Source: RCIO01 sp035555795
GTDB lineage: Bacteria; Pseudomonadota; Alphaproteobacteria; Rhizobiales; Rhizobiaceae
Assembly (NCBI GenBank): GCA_035555795.1
Contig: DATMGE010000084.1
Span: 98,260 to 162,259, forward strand
Direction of reading: 5' to 3'
DNA length: 64,000 bases
Part shown: positions 1-7,988 of the stretch, one piece after another
Layout of the letters: every line of letters starts with the position of its first letter
Position numbering within the stretch: position 1 is the stretch's first letter
Position numbers and translations under genes: made by a program
The notes under the pieces: generated by a model
Database searches by the model: none
What the model was told of the DNA's origin: nothing
Seen by the model: the letters and a program-made list of their open reading frames with translations, nothing else

Positions 1-310
1 TGTAGGCCGATATGTTCAGGATCAGCGCCAGCGTGCCGGTGGTGACATTGCTCATGCTGTAGCCAACGAAACGCGGTATCGCGTAATAGGCCCAGAAGAC
101 CAGCATGATCAGCGGCACGTTGCGGAAGAGCTCGACGAAGATGGTCGCCGGGATCGACAAGATCCTGTAGGGCGAGCGCCGCATCGCCATGAGCAGGATA
201 CCCAGCGGAACAGCGACCACCATCGTCACCACAGCGAGCATGATCGTCACGCCCACGCCGGAGATGAACTCGTCCCTGTGCGTCCAGAGGACCGACCAAT
301 CGTAGTTCAT
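1..310 (-). CDS. Amino-acid-type ABC transporter permease (partial, 3' end outside window)
   Basis: N-terminal 103 codons of an inner-membrane permease of the polar amino acid (HisM/HisQ) family. It starts MNYDWSVLW, has a first membrane segment around residues 20-42, and then shows the FVELFRNVPLIMLVFW stretch typical of the family, where the EAA-loop region begins. The ATG (308-310) overlaps the TGA of the upstream permease as ATGA, so the two subunits are translationally coupled and should form a heterodimer. The rest of the protein lies beyond base 1. Confidence 0.9.
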   Translation of the reverse strand, partial: MNYDWSVLWTHRDEFISGVGVTIMLAVVTMVVAVPLGILLMAMRRSPYRILSIPATIFVELFRNVPLIMLVFWAYYAIPRFVGYSMSNVTTGTLALILNISAY

Positions 311-969
311 GACCGCCCCAGATGCGCCACGCGCCGATAGATGAAGTCGACGAGCCGCGTCGTCGGAAACAGCAGGCAGAAGAAGAAGAACATCGCTATG
401 GTATAGACCTCGACGCTTCGATAGGACTGCTGGGCGACGACTTCGGCGTTGCGCATCATTTCCGGCACTGCGACGGTCGATGCGATTGCCGTGTCCTTGA
501 TGATCATCGTCAGGAACGAGCCGAAATTCGGCAGCATGCGGATAACCGCCTGCGGCAGCAATATCTTCGTCAGGATCTGGCGGTGCGACATGCCGAGCGT
601 CATGCCCGCCTGCGTCTGCCCGCGCCTTATGGATACCAGCCCCGCGCGGAACACCTCCGCCGCATAGGCCGACACCTGCACGGTCAAGGCCATGAGCGCA
701 GCCCAGAAAGGCGGCAGCGACCAGCCGGTCAGGATCGGAATGGAGAAGAAGAGCCAGATCAGCACGACCAGCTCAGGGATCGCGCGCATGGTGTCGATGT
801 AAAAGGTGATCAGCAGGCTGAGCCAGCGCGGGCCGTAGAGCCGGCCAAGCGCAAGGAACAGCCCGACCACCAGTGTCGTGCAGGCGGTGGTGACCGCAAG
901 AATGACGGTGAGCTTCAGCCCGTCGAGAATGAACGGCAGATAGCGCACGACGCTGAAATCAATGCTCAC
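307..969 (-). CDS. Amino-acid-type ABC transporter permease
   Basis: Full-length (220 aa) inner-membrane permease of the HisM/GlnP family (BPD_transp_1 fold) with about five membrane segments. The family signature is present: IDTMRAIPELVVLIW near residues 58-72 and the EAA loop AEVFRAGLVSIRRGQTQAGMT near 104-124, which contacts the ATPase. It lies between the binding protein (upstream) and a second permease (overlapping ATGA). No ATPase is visible, so it must lie beyond base 1. The substrate is unknown; the sugar-acid neighbours make a non-amino-acid ligand possible. Confidence 0.93.
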   Translation of the reverse strand: MSIDFSVVRYLPFILDGLKLTVILAVTTACTTLVVGLFLALGRLYGPRWLSLLITFYIDTMRAIPELVVLIWLFFSIPILTGWSLPPFWAALMALTVQVSAYAAEVFRAGLVSIRRGQTQAGMTLGMSHRQILTKILLPQAVIRMLPNFGSFLTMIIKDTAIASTVAVPEMMRNAEVVAQQSYRSVEVYTIAMFFFFCLLFPTTRLVDFIYRRVAHLGRS

Positions 970-1023
970 GATCGCCTCCTCCCCGGAGAGGCAGGGCGCA
1001 CAGGGCGCCCTGCTGCCAGTCCG

Positions 1024-1848
1024 CTATTTCATCTCTGCGATGACGCGGGCTTCTTCGGCATCCAGATCGGCCTGGACGACCGACACGACCGAGCGCGCCC
1101 ATTCGAGGAATTCCGGATTGTTCTTGTCCATGCCGATGCCGACCTGCGTCGACTGTTCGGGACTGTTCTGGCAGTCGTCCTCGCTGGGCAGCACGATGAT
1201 TTCCGGCAACCGGTGCTTCAGGCGCAGCGCCGAGACGCGGTTATAGGGCGTCGAGTCGGCATGGCCCGCCACCACCTCGTCGACATGTGCCGTGACGCCG
1301 CGAACCTTGGCATTGGGAAACCGCTTGCGCAGATAGGGCTCGTCCGGCGAACCGATGATGTAGACGAGGTCGACATCAGGCTTGTTGAGGTCGTCGACCG
1401 TCTTTGCTTCAGCAAATCGGGGATTGTCCTTGCGGCCGATCATGCAGGTGCTGTTCTTGGAGTAGACGATGAAATCGGCAACCTCCAGCCGCGCCGGCGT
1501 GACTCCAAGCGCACTGATCGACAGGTCGATCTGGCCGGCTGCAAGCGCCGGAACCTTGGTCTCGTTACTGACCGGGATCTCCTGCACCTTGACCCCAAGC
1601 TCCTTGGCGAGGATCTTGGACAGGAGCCAGGCCGGGCCGGACCAGTTTTCGCCCCCGCCCGACGTATTCTGCGTCAGCCAGGGATGGTTGTTCATCACGC
1701 CGACGCGCAACACGCCGGACGCCTTGATCCTGTCCACCATCTTGCTGACGCCCTGGGCCGGCGGAGCCGGCAGATCCTGCGCCTGGGCGCCGGTGGCAAG
1801 TCCGAACGCAAGCACCATGCCTGCGGCAAGCGAAGTCAGTTTGTTCAT
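1024..1848 (-). CDS. ABC transporter substrate-binding protein, SBP_bac_3 family
   Basis: Periplasmic binding protein of 274 aa for the permeases that follow. A Sec signal peptide is clear (MNKLTSLAAGMVLAFGLATGAQA, cleavage near residue 23). The mature part has the family pattern: SGVLRVGVMNNHPW, then the GQIDLSISALGVTPAR segment and a typical DLVYIIGSPDEPYLRKRFP hinge half. The ATG is preceded by GGAGGAGAATGGAACC, a strong ribosome-binding site. It follows the Gfo/Idh dehydrogenase in the same operon, which suggests uptake of the dehydrogenase substrate. Confidence 0.9.
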   Translation of the reverse strand: MNKLTSLAAGMVLAFGLATGAQAQDLPAPPAQGVSKMVDRIKASGVLRVGVMNNHPWLTQNTSGGGENWSGPAWLLSKILAKELGVKVQEIPVSNETKVPALAAGQIDLSISALGVTPARLEVADFIVYSKNSTCMIGRKDNPRFAEAKTVDDLNKPDVDLVYIIGSPDEPYLRKRFPNAKVRGVTAHVDEVVAGHADSTPYNRVSALRLKHRLPEIIVLPSEDDCQNSPEQSTQVGIGMDKNNPEFLEWARSVVSVVQADLDAEEARVIAEMK

Positions 1849-1896
1849 GGTTCCATTCTCCTCCCGAATGAAAGTTCCGGCTCGGCCGGTGTGGAC

Positions 1897-2964
1897 CTAT
1901 GCCAGGCGGCGCACGGCCGGCATGCTCTCCGTCGCTGGCGATAGATGACCCAGTCGGCGCGCATCCCTTTCCGCCGTCAGGGCAAGCCGCATGACCTCGA
2001 AACAATGGCTCTGGGTCATGGCCGTCTCTGTGCGGTCGCGGATGTCGGCGACGATATGATCGAAATATGTGAGGGGCGTCGCGCTGGCGTCGATATATTC
2101 GCAACGTTCCTTGTTGGTCAGGAACAGGTGATCCGTCCCCGGCCGGCCGGCGACATCGACATATTTGCGCAGTTCGATATAGCCTTCGGTGCCGAGGATC
2201 GTCAGGCGGCCATCACCCCAGTTCGGCAGCGCGTCGGGCGTGTACCAGTCGAGCCTTATATAGCCGTGCCCCTTGTCGCCCTGCAGGACGATCTCGCCGA
2301 AATCCTCGAACTCGACATCGTTCGGATTGGCATAGTTCGCCACGGCCGAGGAAATGATCTCGACCTTTTCGGAACCGGTGAAGAACATGAACTGGTCGAT
2401 CTGATGCGAACCGATATCGGCAAGGATGCCGCCATAACGATCCTTCTGGTAGAACCAGGGCTCGCGCAGGTCGCGATTGTGGCGGTGCGGTCCCATGCCG
2501 ATCGTCTGCACGACACGGCCGATGGCCCCTTCCCTGATGAGGGCGGCGGCCTTCATCACGCAGGGCACCTCGAAATGCTCGCCATAGTCGACCGACCAGA
2601 TGCGGCCGGTCCGCGCCACCACGGCGCGAATCTGCTCGAGTTCCTCCAGCGACACGCAGCCGGGCTTGTCGACCATCACATCCTTGCCGGCTTCCATCGC
2701 CTCGATCGCCAGGGCAGCGCGATCACCGGGAATGCAGGAGATGATGACCATGTCGATCTCGGGATCGTCCAGCAGAGTGCGCTTGTCGGCGACGCGCGGT
2801 ATGTCCGCGAAGCGCTTCGAGAAACCCGCGAGCGGTATCGGCGAACCCACCGTCCACCAGCCCTTCGCGCTGCAGCCGGCCTTGAGCATGCCGCCCAGCA
2901 TGCCGAAGGCATGCCGGTGGTCGATGCCCAGCACCGCGACCGTGGGAGCCTTGCCCTCCTTCAC
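1897..2964 (-). CDS. Gfo/Idh/MocA family NAD(P)-dependent oxidoreductase
   Basis: About 355 aa. The N-terminal Rossmann fold (TVAVLGIDHRHAFGM) and the family lysine in VMVDKPGCVS are present, followed by the usual beta-sheet domain with GILADIGSHQIDQFMFF. Proteins of this family oxidise sugars, inositols or sugar acids. The GTG at 2962-2964 is chosen because homologous sequence begins just after it and because it overlaps (GTGA) the stop of a 24-codon reading frame with a strong ribosome-binding site. The frame stays open further upstream, to about 3078, but that stretch reads unlike the family. It is the first enzyme gene of the transporter operon. Confidence 0.85.
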   Translation of the reverse strand: MKEGKAPTVAVLGIDHRHAFGMLGGMLKAGCSAKGWWTVGSPIPLAGFSKRFADIPRVADKRTLLDDPEIDMVIISCIPGDRAALAIEAMEAGKDVMVDKPGCVSLEELEQIRAVVARTGRIWSVDYGEHFEVPCVMKAAALIREGAIGRVVQTIGMGPHRHNRDLREPWFYQKDRYGGILADIGSHQIDQFMFFTGSEKVEIISSAVANYANPNDVEFEDFGEIVLQGDKGHGYIRLDWYTPDALPNWGDGRLTILGTEGYIELRKYVDVAGRPGTDHLFLTNKERCEYIDASATPLTYFDHIVADIRDRTETAMTQSHCFEVMRLALTAERDARRLGHLSPATESMPAVRRLA

Positions 2965-3035
2965 GACACGAACCCGCCGGGGTGGCGCAGGCCAGGATGC
3001 GGCATGGCCGCCAAATCCCGCAAACGCATCAACAT
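2961..3035 (-). CDS. Possible 24-aa leader peptide, translationally coupled to the oxidoreductase
   Basis: ATG at 3033-3035 sits seven bases after a strong Shine-Dalgarno (GGGAGGAATGTC ATG). The frame runs MLMRLRDLAAMPHP... for 24 codons and ends in TGA at 2961-2963, overlapping the GTG start of the oxidoreductase as GTGA. The gene behind it has no good ribosome-binding site of its own. It could be a coupling leader, or it could mark a sequencing frameshift that removed the natural N-terminus of the dehydrogenase. No function is assigned. Confidence 0.4.
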   Translation of the reverse strand: MLMRLRDLAAMPHPGLRHPGGFVS

Positions 3036-3065
3036 GACATTCCTCCCGAACACGGAGCCTCTCGC

Positions 3066-3098
3066 ATTGTCTTACCAAATTTCATCTGGCCTTACCAA
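3066..3098. promoter_or_regulatory. Two candidate GntR/FadR-type operators (TTGGTAAG on minus strand)
   Basis: Positions 3066-3078 (ATTGTCTTACCAA) fit the FadR-subfamily half-site pattern NTNGT-N3-ACNAN exactly. Positions 3086-3098 (CTGGCCTTACCAA) fit it with one mismatch. Read on the minus strand both contain TTGGTAAG, 20 bp apart, i.e. on the same helix face. They lie just upstream of the oxidoreductase/transporter operon and share their core with the site at 3196-3208 in front of the GntR gene. The regulator assignment is inference. Confidence 0.6.
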
Positions 3099-3195
3099 TT
3101 TGTCAATAGGAAATTATTTGACTATCGCGCAATCAGAGGATCATATGCGGATAACAAGGCATTTCAGCGCTTCACATTGAATCTGTCTCATCGGA

Positions 3196-3208
3196 TTGGT
3201 AAGACCAA
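3196..3208. promoter_or_regulatory. Perfect GntR/FadR-type operator overlapping the regulator's translation start region
   Basis: TTGGT-AAG-ACCAA is a perfect 5-bp inverted repeat with a 3-bp spacer, matching the FadR-subfamily consensus. It ends two bases before the ATG at 3210, so a bound repressor would block transcription or initiation of the GntR gene. This points to autoregulation. Confidence 0.65.
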
Positions 3209-3209
3209 A

Positions 3210-4001
3210 ATGGCAAAGACGAGTACGATCGGAAAGACATTGGCCTTTCCAGAAAGCGCGGTGAACAGCTTGGACATGGAGCTCACGCCGAAAGCGCAGT
3301 CCGAGGAGCGCCTTTACCGGACGATCGCCCGCCGGATTCTCCAGCTCATCAACGAGAATGCGGGGCAGCCGGACTGGCGCGTTCCTTCGGAGCGCGAACT
3401 CGCCGACCAGCTCGGCGTCAGCCGGCCCGTCATCCGCGAGGCGATCATCGCGCTTGAGATGCGCGGCATTGTCGAGGTCCGCGACCGCGCCGGCATCATC
3501 GTCACCAACGCCGCGCCGCAGAACGGCTTCGACCTTGCGCGTGATGCCGGTCCGGGGCCGTTCGAGCTGCTGGAGGCGCGTCTCGCCGTCGAGGCGGGCT
3601 CGGCCGCCATCGCAGCCGACCGCGCCACGCAGGCCGACATCGACATCCTGATGGAATGCATCGAGCGCATGCAGGGCGAGAACCTGCAATTGCTGCACGA
3701 AAGCGGCGACAAGGACTTTCACATGCACATAGCGCGCATGACCAACAACATGCTGATCGTTTCGATCACCGAGCGGCTTTGGGAACTGCGCGAGCAATCG
3801 GAAATGTGGCACAAGCTGCATGAGCATATTCACGCCGCCACTGTCCGCCCCTTGTGGATCGGCGACCATTACGCCGTCGTGTCGGCCCTGAAGATGCGCA
3901 ATGCCGACGCCGCCTATCGGGCGATGGCACGCCACATCCGCAATGTGATGAAGGAACTCCTGGTCGCCGACGAGCGCGGGCGCGAAATCAAGAACGACTG
4001 A
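3210..4001 (+). CDS. GntR-family (FCD domain) transcriptional regulator
   Basis: About 263 aa from the ATG at 3210 (MAKTSTIG); an ATG at 3276 (MELTP) is an alternative. A winged helix-turn-helix occupies roughly residues 30-95 (VPSERELADQLGVSRPVIREA is the recognition region), followed by an FCD ligand-binding domain with metal-type histidines (DKDFHMHIARM, HYAVVSALKMRNADAA). It is divergent from the oxidoreductase/binding-protein/permease operon and three TTGGTAAG-type sites lie between, so it most likely represses that operon and itself, relieved by a sugar acid. It converges on uxuB with a 5-base gap. Confidence 0.88.
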   Translation: MAKTSTIGKTLAFPESAVNSLDMELTPKAQSEERLYRTIARRILQLINENAGQPDWRVPSERELADQLGVSRPVIREAIIALEMRGIVEVRDRAGIIVTNAAPQNGFDLARDAGPGPFELLEARLAVEAGSAAIAADRATQADIDILMECIERMQGENLQLLHESGDKDFHMHIARMTNNMLIVSITERLWELREQSEMWHKLHEHIHAATVRPLWIGDHYAVVSALKMRNADAAYRAMARHIRNVMKELLVADERGREIKND

Positions 4002-4006
4002 GGCTG

Positions 4007-5380
4007 CTACCGCGCCGCGCATAGCGATGCCAGTTCGGCCAGAACCATGCGCCGGAATTCCGCATTCGACTGCAATTGATCGGGAAACAGGCCGGGCAAG
4101 GTAAACAGGGCCGCCGCGATCGGCCCCGCTTCCGCCGGAACATCCTGCAGGAGCGCAGCGATTTCCCCACCACGCGGATCGCGCAACTCCTGCGATCCGC
4201 CGCGGTCCAGCGCCTGTCGGACATAGGCCATCCAGGCGGCCACCAGGCGCGCAGCCGGTTCTGCGCCACGATCCTGCGCCAGCATCTCCACCGCCGGCTC
4301 CAGAATGCGCTGCGGCAGTTTCTGCGTTCCGTCCATGGCGATCTGTGCTGTCCGGTGCGCGATGGCAGGATTGGCGAAGCGCTCGATCAGATCGGCCGCA
4401 TATGTTGCGAGATTGACACCGGGCACGGGGGACAGCGTCGACGATGCCCAGGCGAGATGGCGGCCGACGGCCGACGCGATATCCGGATCAGCCACCGCGT
4501 GGCGGACGAATTCATGCCCCTTGAGCTGGCCCAGATAGGCCATCAGCGAGTGCGCGCCATTGAGCATGCGCAGCTTCATCTTCTCATAGGGCGCGACATC
4601 CGACACCATGATGGCGCCGGTCGCTTCCCAAGGCGGACGGCCCGCACAGAACCTGTCCTCGATCACCCATTGCGCGAAGGGCTCGGCCTCCACGGCGGCG
4701 CGGTCGTCCCGCCCGGTCAGCCGCCGCGCATCCGCCAGCGTGGTTGCGGTGCTGGCCGGCGTGATCCGATCCACCATTGTCGACGGGAAAGGGATGTTGA
4801 CCTCGATCCAGCGGCGCAGCGAGGCATCGCGCCGGTCGGCAAGATCGAGTACGATCCGCTCCAGAACCTTGCCATTGGCAGGCAGGTTGTCGCAGGAAAG
4901 CGGCGTGAAAGGCGCATCACCCGCCTTCCGCCGCCGATCGATCGCCTCGACGAGCAGCGCGGGCATTGCGTCCGGCGCATCCGTATAGGCCTTCTCGGTG
5001 ATAGTCAGCGAGACGATGCGGGTTTGCGGATCGGTCAGCCGCGCGAGCACTCTTTCGCGGCCACCGGACAGCGCGTGTGCCCCGACGACCGATCCGACGA
5101 TGCGCGCATGCGTTTCCATCCTGTCGCGAACCAGGAGCGTGAAAAGCCCGTTCTGTTCGTTGAGCGCCGCCACGATATCGGTACTGCGCGGACTGACTGC
5201 CTCGATCCCCCAATCCATGCCCCCATGGGCGATCGCACCATCGGTGAAGACAGCCATATGGGCGCGGAAGAATGCACCCGGCCCGATATGGACGATGCCC
5301 GGCGTCAGCCGGCTTCGATCATAGGCCGGCACGGCGACACCGCCCGGAATGCCGTCAGTATTGGCGAGCCGCGCGGTCAA
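4007..5380 (-). CDS. uxuB: Fructuronate reductase / D-mannonate oxidoreductase (mannitol dehydrogenase family)
   Basis: 457 aa member of the polyol-specific long-chain dehydrogenase family. The NAD-binding start reads IVHIGPGAFFRAHMAVFTD, and the catalytic-domain landmarks KLRMLNGAHSLMAYLG and VEAEPFAQWVIEDRF are present; the latter is the family signature region. UxuB interconverts fructuronate and mannonate in glucuronate breakdown. Mannitol or arabinitol dehydrogenases look similar, but the ATGA overlap with uxaC and the presence of uxuA make the uronate role the best reading. It is the last gene of the minus-strand uronate operon. Confidence 0.88.
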   Translation of the reverse strand: MTARLANTDGIPGGVAVPAYDRSRLTPGIVHIGPGAFFRAHMAVFTDGAIAHGGMDWGIEAVSPRSTDIVAALNEQNGLFTLLVRDRMETHARIVGSVVGAHALSGGRERVLARLTDPQTRIVSLTITEKAYTDAPDAMPALLVEAIDRRRKAGDAPFTPLSCDNLPANGKVLERIVLDLADRRDASLRRWIEVNIPFPSTMVDRITPASTATTLADARRLTGRDDRAAVEAEPFAQWVIEDRFCAGRPPWEATGAIMVSDVAPYEKMKLRMLNGAHSLMAYLGQLKGHEFVRHAVADPDIASAVGRHLAWASSTLSPVPGVNLATYAADLIERFANPAIAHRTAQIAMDGTQKLPQRILEPAVEMLAQDRGAEPAARLVAAWMAYVRQALDRGGSQELRDPRGGEIAALLQDVPAEAGPIAAALFTLPGLFPDQLQSNAEFRRMVLAELASLCAAR

Positions 5381-6786
5381 AGCCGATACGCCTTCCTCGC
5401 CATATCGGCGGACAGGTCCTGCGCAAGCTGGCGCGCCGTCGCCCTGGCGATCCTGTGCTCGGCGATCAGACGCGCAAGGAAGCCGCAGACTTCGCGCCGC
5501 CAGACATCGTGCCTGGCGGGTATGGACAGCAGCGCGCGCGTATCGTCGTTGAAGCCGGCGAGATTGGCGAAGCCGGCCGTCTCGACCACGCCGTCGAGAT
5601 AGCGGCGTATGCCGTTGGAACTGTCATGGAACCACCAGGGCGGCCCCAGCATCAGGCATGGCCAGTAGCCGGCCATCGGCGCGAGCTCGCGCGTATAGGC
5701 AGTCTCATCCAGCGTGAAGAGGATGACCCGCAGCCCAGTCGCATCCCCATGGCGATTGAGCAGCGCGTCGAGGCCGCCGACCCAGTCCATCCGGACCGGG
5801 ATGTCGGCCCCCATATTGGGGCCGCGCGCGGCAAACATGGCGCGGTCGGTGTTGCGCCGCGAGCCGGCATGGATCTGCATCACCATGCCGTCTTCGACCG
5901 ACAGCCCGGCCATCTCGGTCAGCATCTGGCCGCGAAACAACTCGCATTGCGCGGGCGTCAGGGTGCCCGCGCGCGCGCCGTCGAGCAGTTCCTGCTTTTC
6001 CGCCGGCGACAGATCGGCCGTCAGGGCGCTCGCAGCCCCATGATCGGTCGCGGTCGCGCCGAAGCGGCGGAACTCCGCCCGGCGGCGGCGATGCGCCTCG
6101 ATCATCCCGTCCCACTGCGCAGTATCCGTATCGGTAATTTCGCCCAGCCTGTCGAGGTTGGCCGCAAACTCTGGCACTTCCGGATCAGTCACATCGTCCG
6201 GGCGATATGTCGTCCGCACCGTTCCGATCCAGCCATCCGCCAGCAGTTTCCGATGATGGACAAGCGGGTCAAGCGCGCCTTCGGTGGTGGCGATCGTCTC
6301 GACGCCGAAACGCTTCAGAAGCGCGCGGGGTCGAAATTCCGGCGATGCGAGACGGTCATTGATATGATCGTAGAGCGCATCGGCATTGCCGGCGCAAAGA
6401 CGTTCCTCGCAGCCGAGGACCACCTGCATCGCATGGTCCACCCACAGGCTGGACGGGGTCCCATCGAACAGATGGTAATGTCGCGCAAAGACGCGCCAGA
6501 CATCCCTGGGATCGGGTGCGGCCCGACCCGCGCGCGGAACGCCGAGCACGTCATAGTCGACACCGACGCTGCGCAGCATGCGCAGGAGATAGTGGTCGGG
6601 AATGACCAGCAGCGAGGCTGCGTCCGCAAAAGGCATGTCCTGCGCGAACCATGCCGGATCGGTATGTCCGTGCGGGCTGACGATCGGCAGGTCGCACACG
6701 CCCTCGTAAAGCTCCCGCGCCGTGGCGCGAAGGCCGGGCTCGGCCGGAAACAGCCTGTCGGGATGGAGCAGTTCCTCCCTGCTCAT
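5377..6786 (-). CDS. uxaC: Glucuronate isomerase
   Basis: 469 aa, usual length for UxaC. It converts glucuronate to fructuronate (and galacturonate to tagaturonate). The amidohydrolase-like barrel starts LYEGVCDLPIVSPHGHTDPAWFA with the metal-binding HGH; later landmarks are HYHLFDGTPSSLWVDH and MQIHAGSRRNTDR, the latter a UxaC signature. It overlaps uxuA upstream and uxuB downstream by ATGA, so all three should be made in fixed ratio. GntR repression through the 9120-9145 operator region is likely. Confidence 0.95.
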   Translation of the reverse strand: MSREELLHPDRLFPAEPGLRATARELYEGVCDLPIVSPHGHTDPAWFAQDMPFADAASLLVIPDHYLLRMLRSVGVDYDVLGVPRAGRAAPDPRDVWRVFARHYHLFDGTPSSLWVDHAMQVVLGCEERLCAGNADALYDHINDRLASPEFRPRALLKRFGVETIATTEGALDPLVHHRKLLADGWIGTVRTTYRPDDVTDPEVPEFAANLDRLGEITDTDTAQWDGMIEAHRRRRAEFRRFGATATDHGAASALTADLSPAEKQELLDGARAGTLTPAQCELFRGQMLTEMAGLSVEDGMVMQIHAGSRRNTDRAMFAARGPNMGADIPVRMDWVGGLDALLNRHGDATGLRVILFTLDETAYTRELAPMAGYWPCLMLGPPWWFHDSSNGIRRYLDGVVETAGFANLAGFNDDTRALLSIPARHDVWRREVCGFLARLIAEHRIARATARQLAQDLSADMARKAYRL

Positions 6787-7988
6787 GCGAAGGCCTCCGT
6801 CTGCCGCAAGGCGCGCTCGACGCCACGCAGCTCGGCCAGCCCCTTGAGCCTGCCGATGATCGGATAGCCCGGCTGCGCGCGGCGCTGGAAGTCGTCGATC
6901 ATATCCTGCCCGTGGTCGGGGCGCATCGGTATCTCCGCATCCGCCCTTCCCTCGGCGGCACGGCGGCGCTCCTCGTGCAGGACGGCGGCGATCAGTGCCA
7001 CCATGTCCGTATCGCCATCCAGATGCTCGGCCTCATGGAACGATCCGGCACGGCCTTCGCGCTTGACGTTGCGTAGATGGAGGAAATGCACCTTCGGTCC
7101 GAAACGCTCCATCATCGCCGGCAGGTCGTTGTCGGGCCGCACGCCCAGCGAGCCGGAGCACAGGGTCACGCCATTGGCCGGGCTGTCCACCGCATCCAGC
7201 AGGACGGCATAGTCGTCGGCGGTAGACACCACGCGCGGCAGGCCAAGCAGCGGAAATGGCGGATCGTCGGGATGGCAGCAGAGCCGAACGCCGACCTCTT
7301 CGGCCACCGGCACAACCTCTTCGAGGAAATCGATGAAATTCTGCCGCAGCCTTGACGCGGAAATCCCCCCATATTCCGCAAGATGCTCGCGCAGGCGCGG
7401 AATATCCATCGTCTCGGTCGAGCCCGGCAATCCCATGGTGATCGCCTTGGCCAATTGCCGGCGCGCCTCGTCATCCATCCCCACGATGCGCCGCCCCGCC
7501 GCATCGACGATGGCCTCGTCGAACTGGCCGACCGCGCCGGGCCGCGCCAGAAGATGGATGTCGAAGGCAGCGAACTCGACAATATCGAAACGCATGCAGG
7601 TCGCGCCGGTCGGCACGCGCCAGCGCAGGTCTGTCCGGGTCCAGTCGAGCACCGGCATGAAATTGTAGCAGAGCACCTCGATGCCGGCGGCAGCCAGGTT
7701 GCGGATCGATTGCCGATAGGTGGCGATATGGCTGCGCCATTCGCCCTTCTGCTTCTTGATGTCCTCGCTGATCGGCAGGCTCTCCACCACTTCCCAGGCG
7801 AGCCCCGACGGCGTTCCATCCGACCGATGCGCGACCTCCGCCTGGCGTTTCGCGATTTCGTCCGGCGTCCAGAGCACGCCATTGGGAATGTGGTGCAGCG
7901 CCGTCACGACACCGGCCGCACCCGCCTGCACGACATCCTCGATCCGGGCCACATCGGTGGGGCCGAACCAGCGCCATGTATGCCTCAT
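6783..7988 (-). CDS. uxuA: Mannonate dehydratase
   Basis: 401 aa. UxuA dehydrates D-mannonate to 2-keto-3-deoxygluconate. The TIM-barrel starts MRHTWRWFGPTDVARIEDV, includes ALHHIPNGVLWTPDEI, and has the metal-site motifs RLCCHPDDPP and VHFLHLRNV with the substrate-end MRPDHGQDM. The ATG at 7986-7988 overlaps the TGA of the preceding dehydrogenase. The KDG formed is the substrate of the kinase encoded divergently at 9916. Confidence 0.95.
   Translation of the reverse strand: MRHTWRWFGPTDVARIEDVVQAGAAGVVTALHHIPNGVLWTPDEIAKRQAEVAHRSDGTPSGLAWEVVESLPISEDIKKQKGEWRSHIATYRQSIRNLAAAGIEVLCYNFMPVLDWTRTDLRWRVPTGATCMRFDIVEFAAFDIHLLARPGAVGQFDEAIVDAAGRRIVGMDDEARRQLAKAITMGLPGSTETMDIPRLREHLAEYGGISASRLRQNFIDFLEEVVPVAEEVGVRLCCHPDDPPFPLLGLPRVVSTADDYAVLLDAVDSPANGVTLCSGSLGVRPDNDLPAMMERFGPKVHFLHLRNVKREGRAGSFHEAEHLDGDTDMVALIAAVLHEERRRAAEGRADAEIPMRPDHGQDMIDDFQRRAQPGYPIIGRLKGLAELRGVERALRQTEAFA

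Noticed and set aside
322..1944. A 540-codon plus-strand open frame across the transporter genes
   Set aside because: It is antisense to the permease and binding protein, which have clear family motifs.
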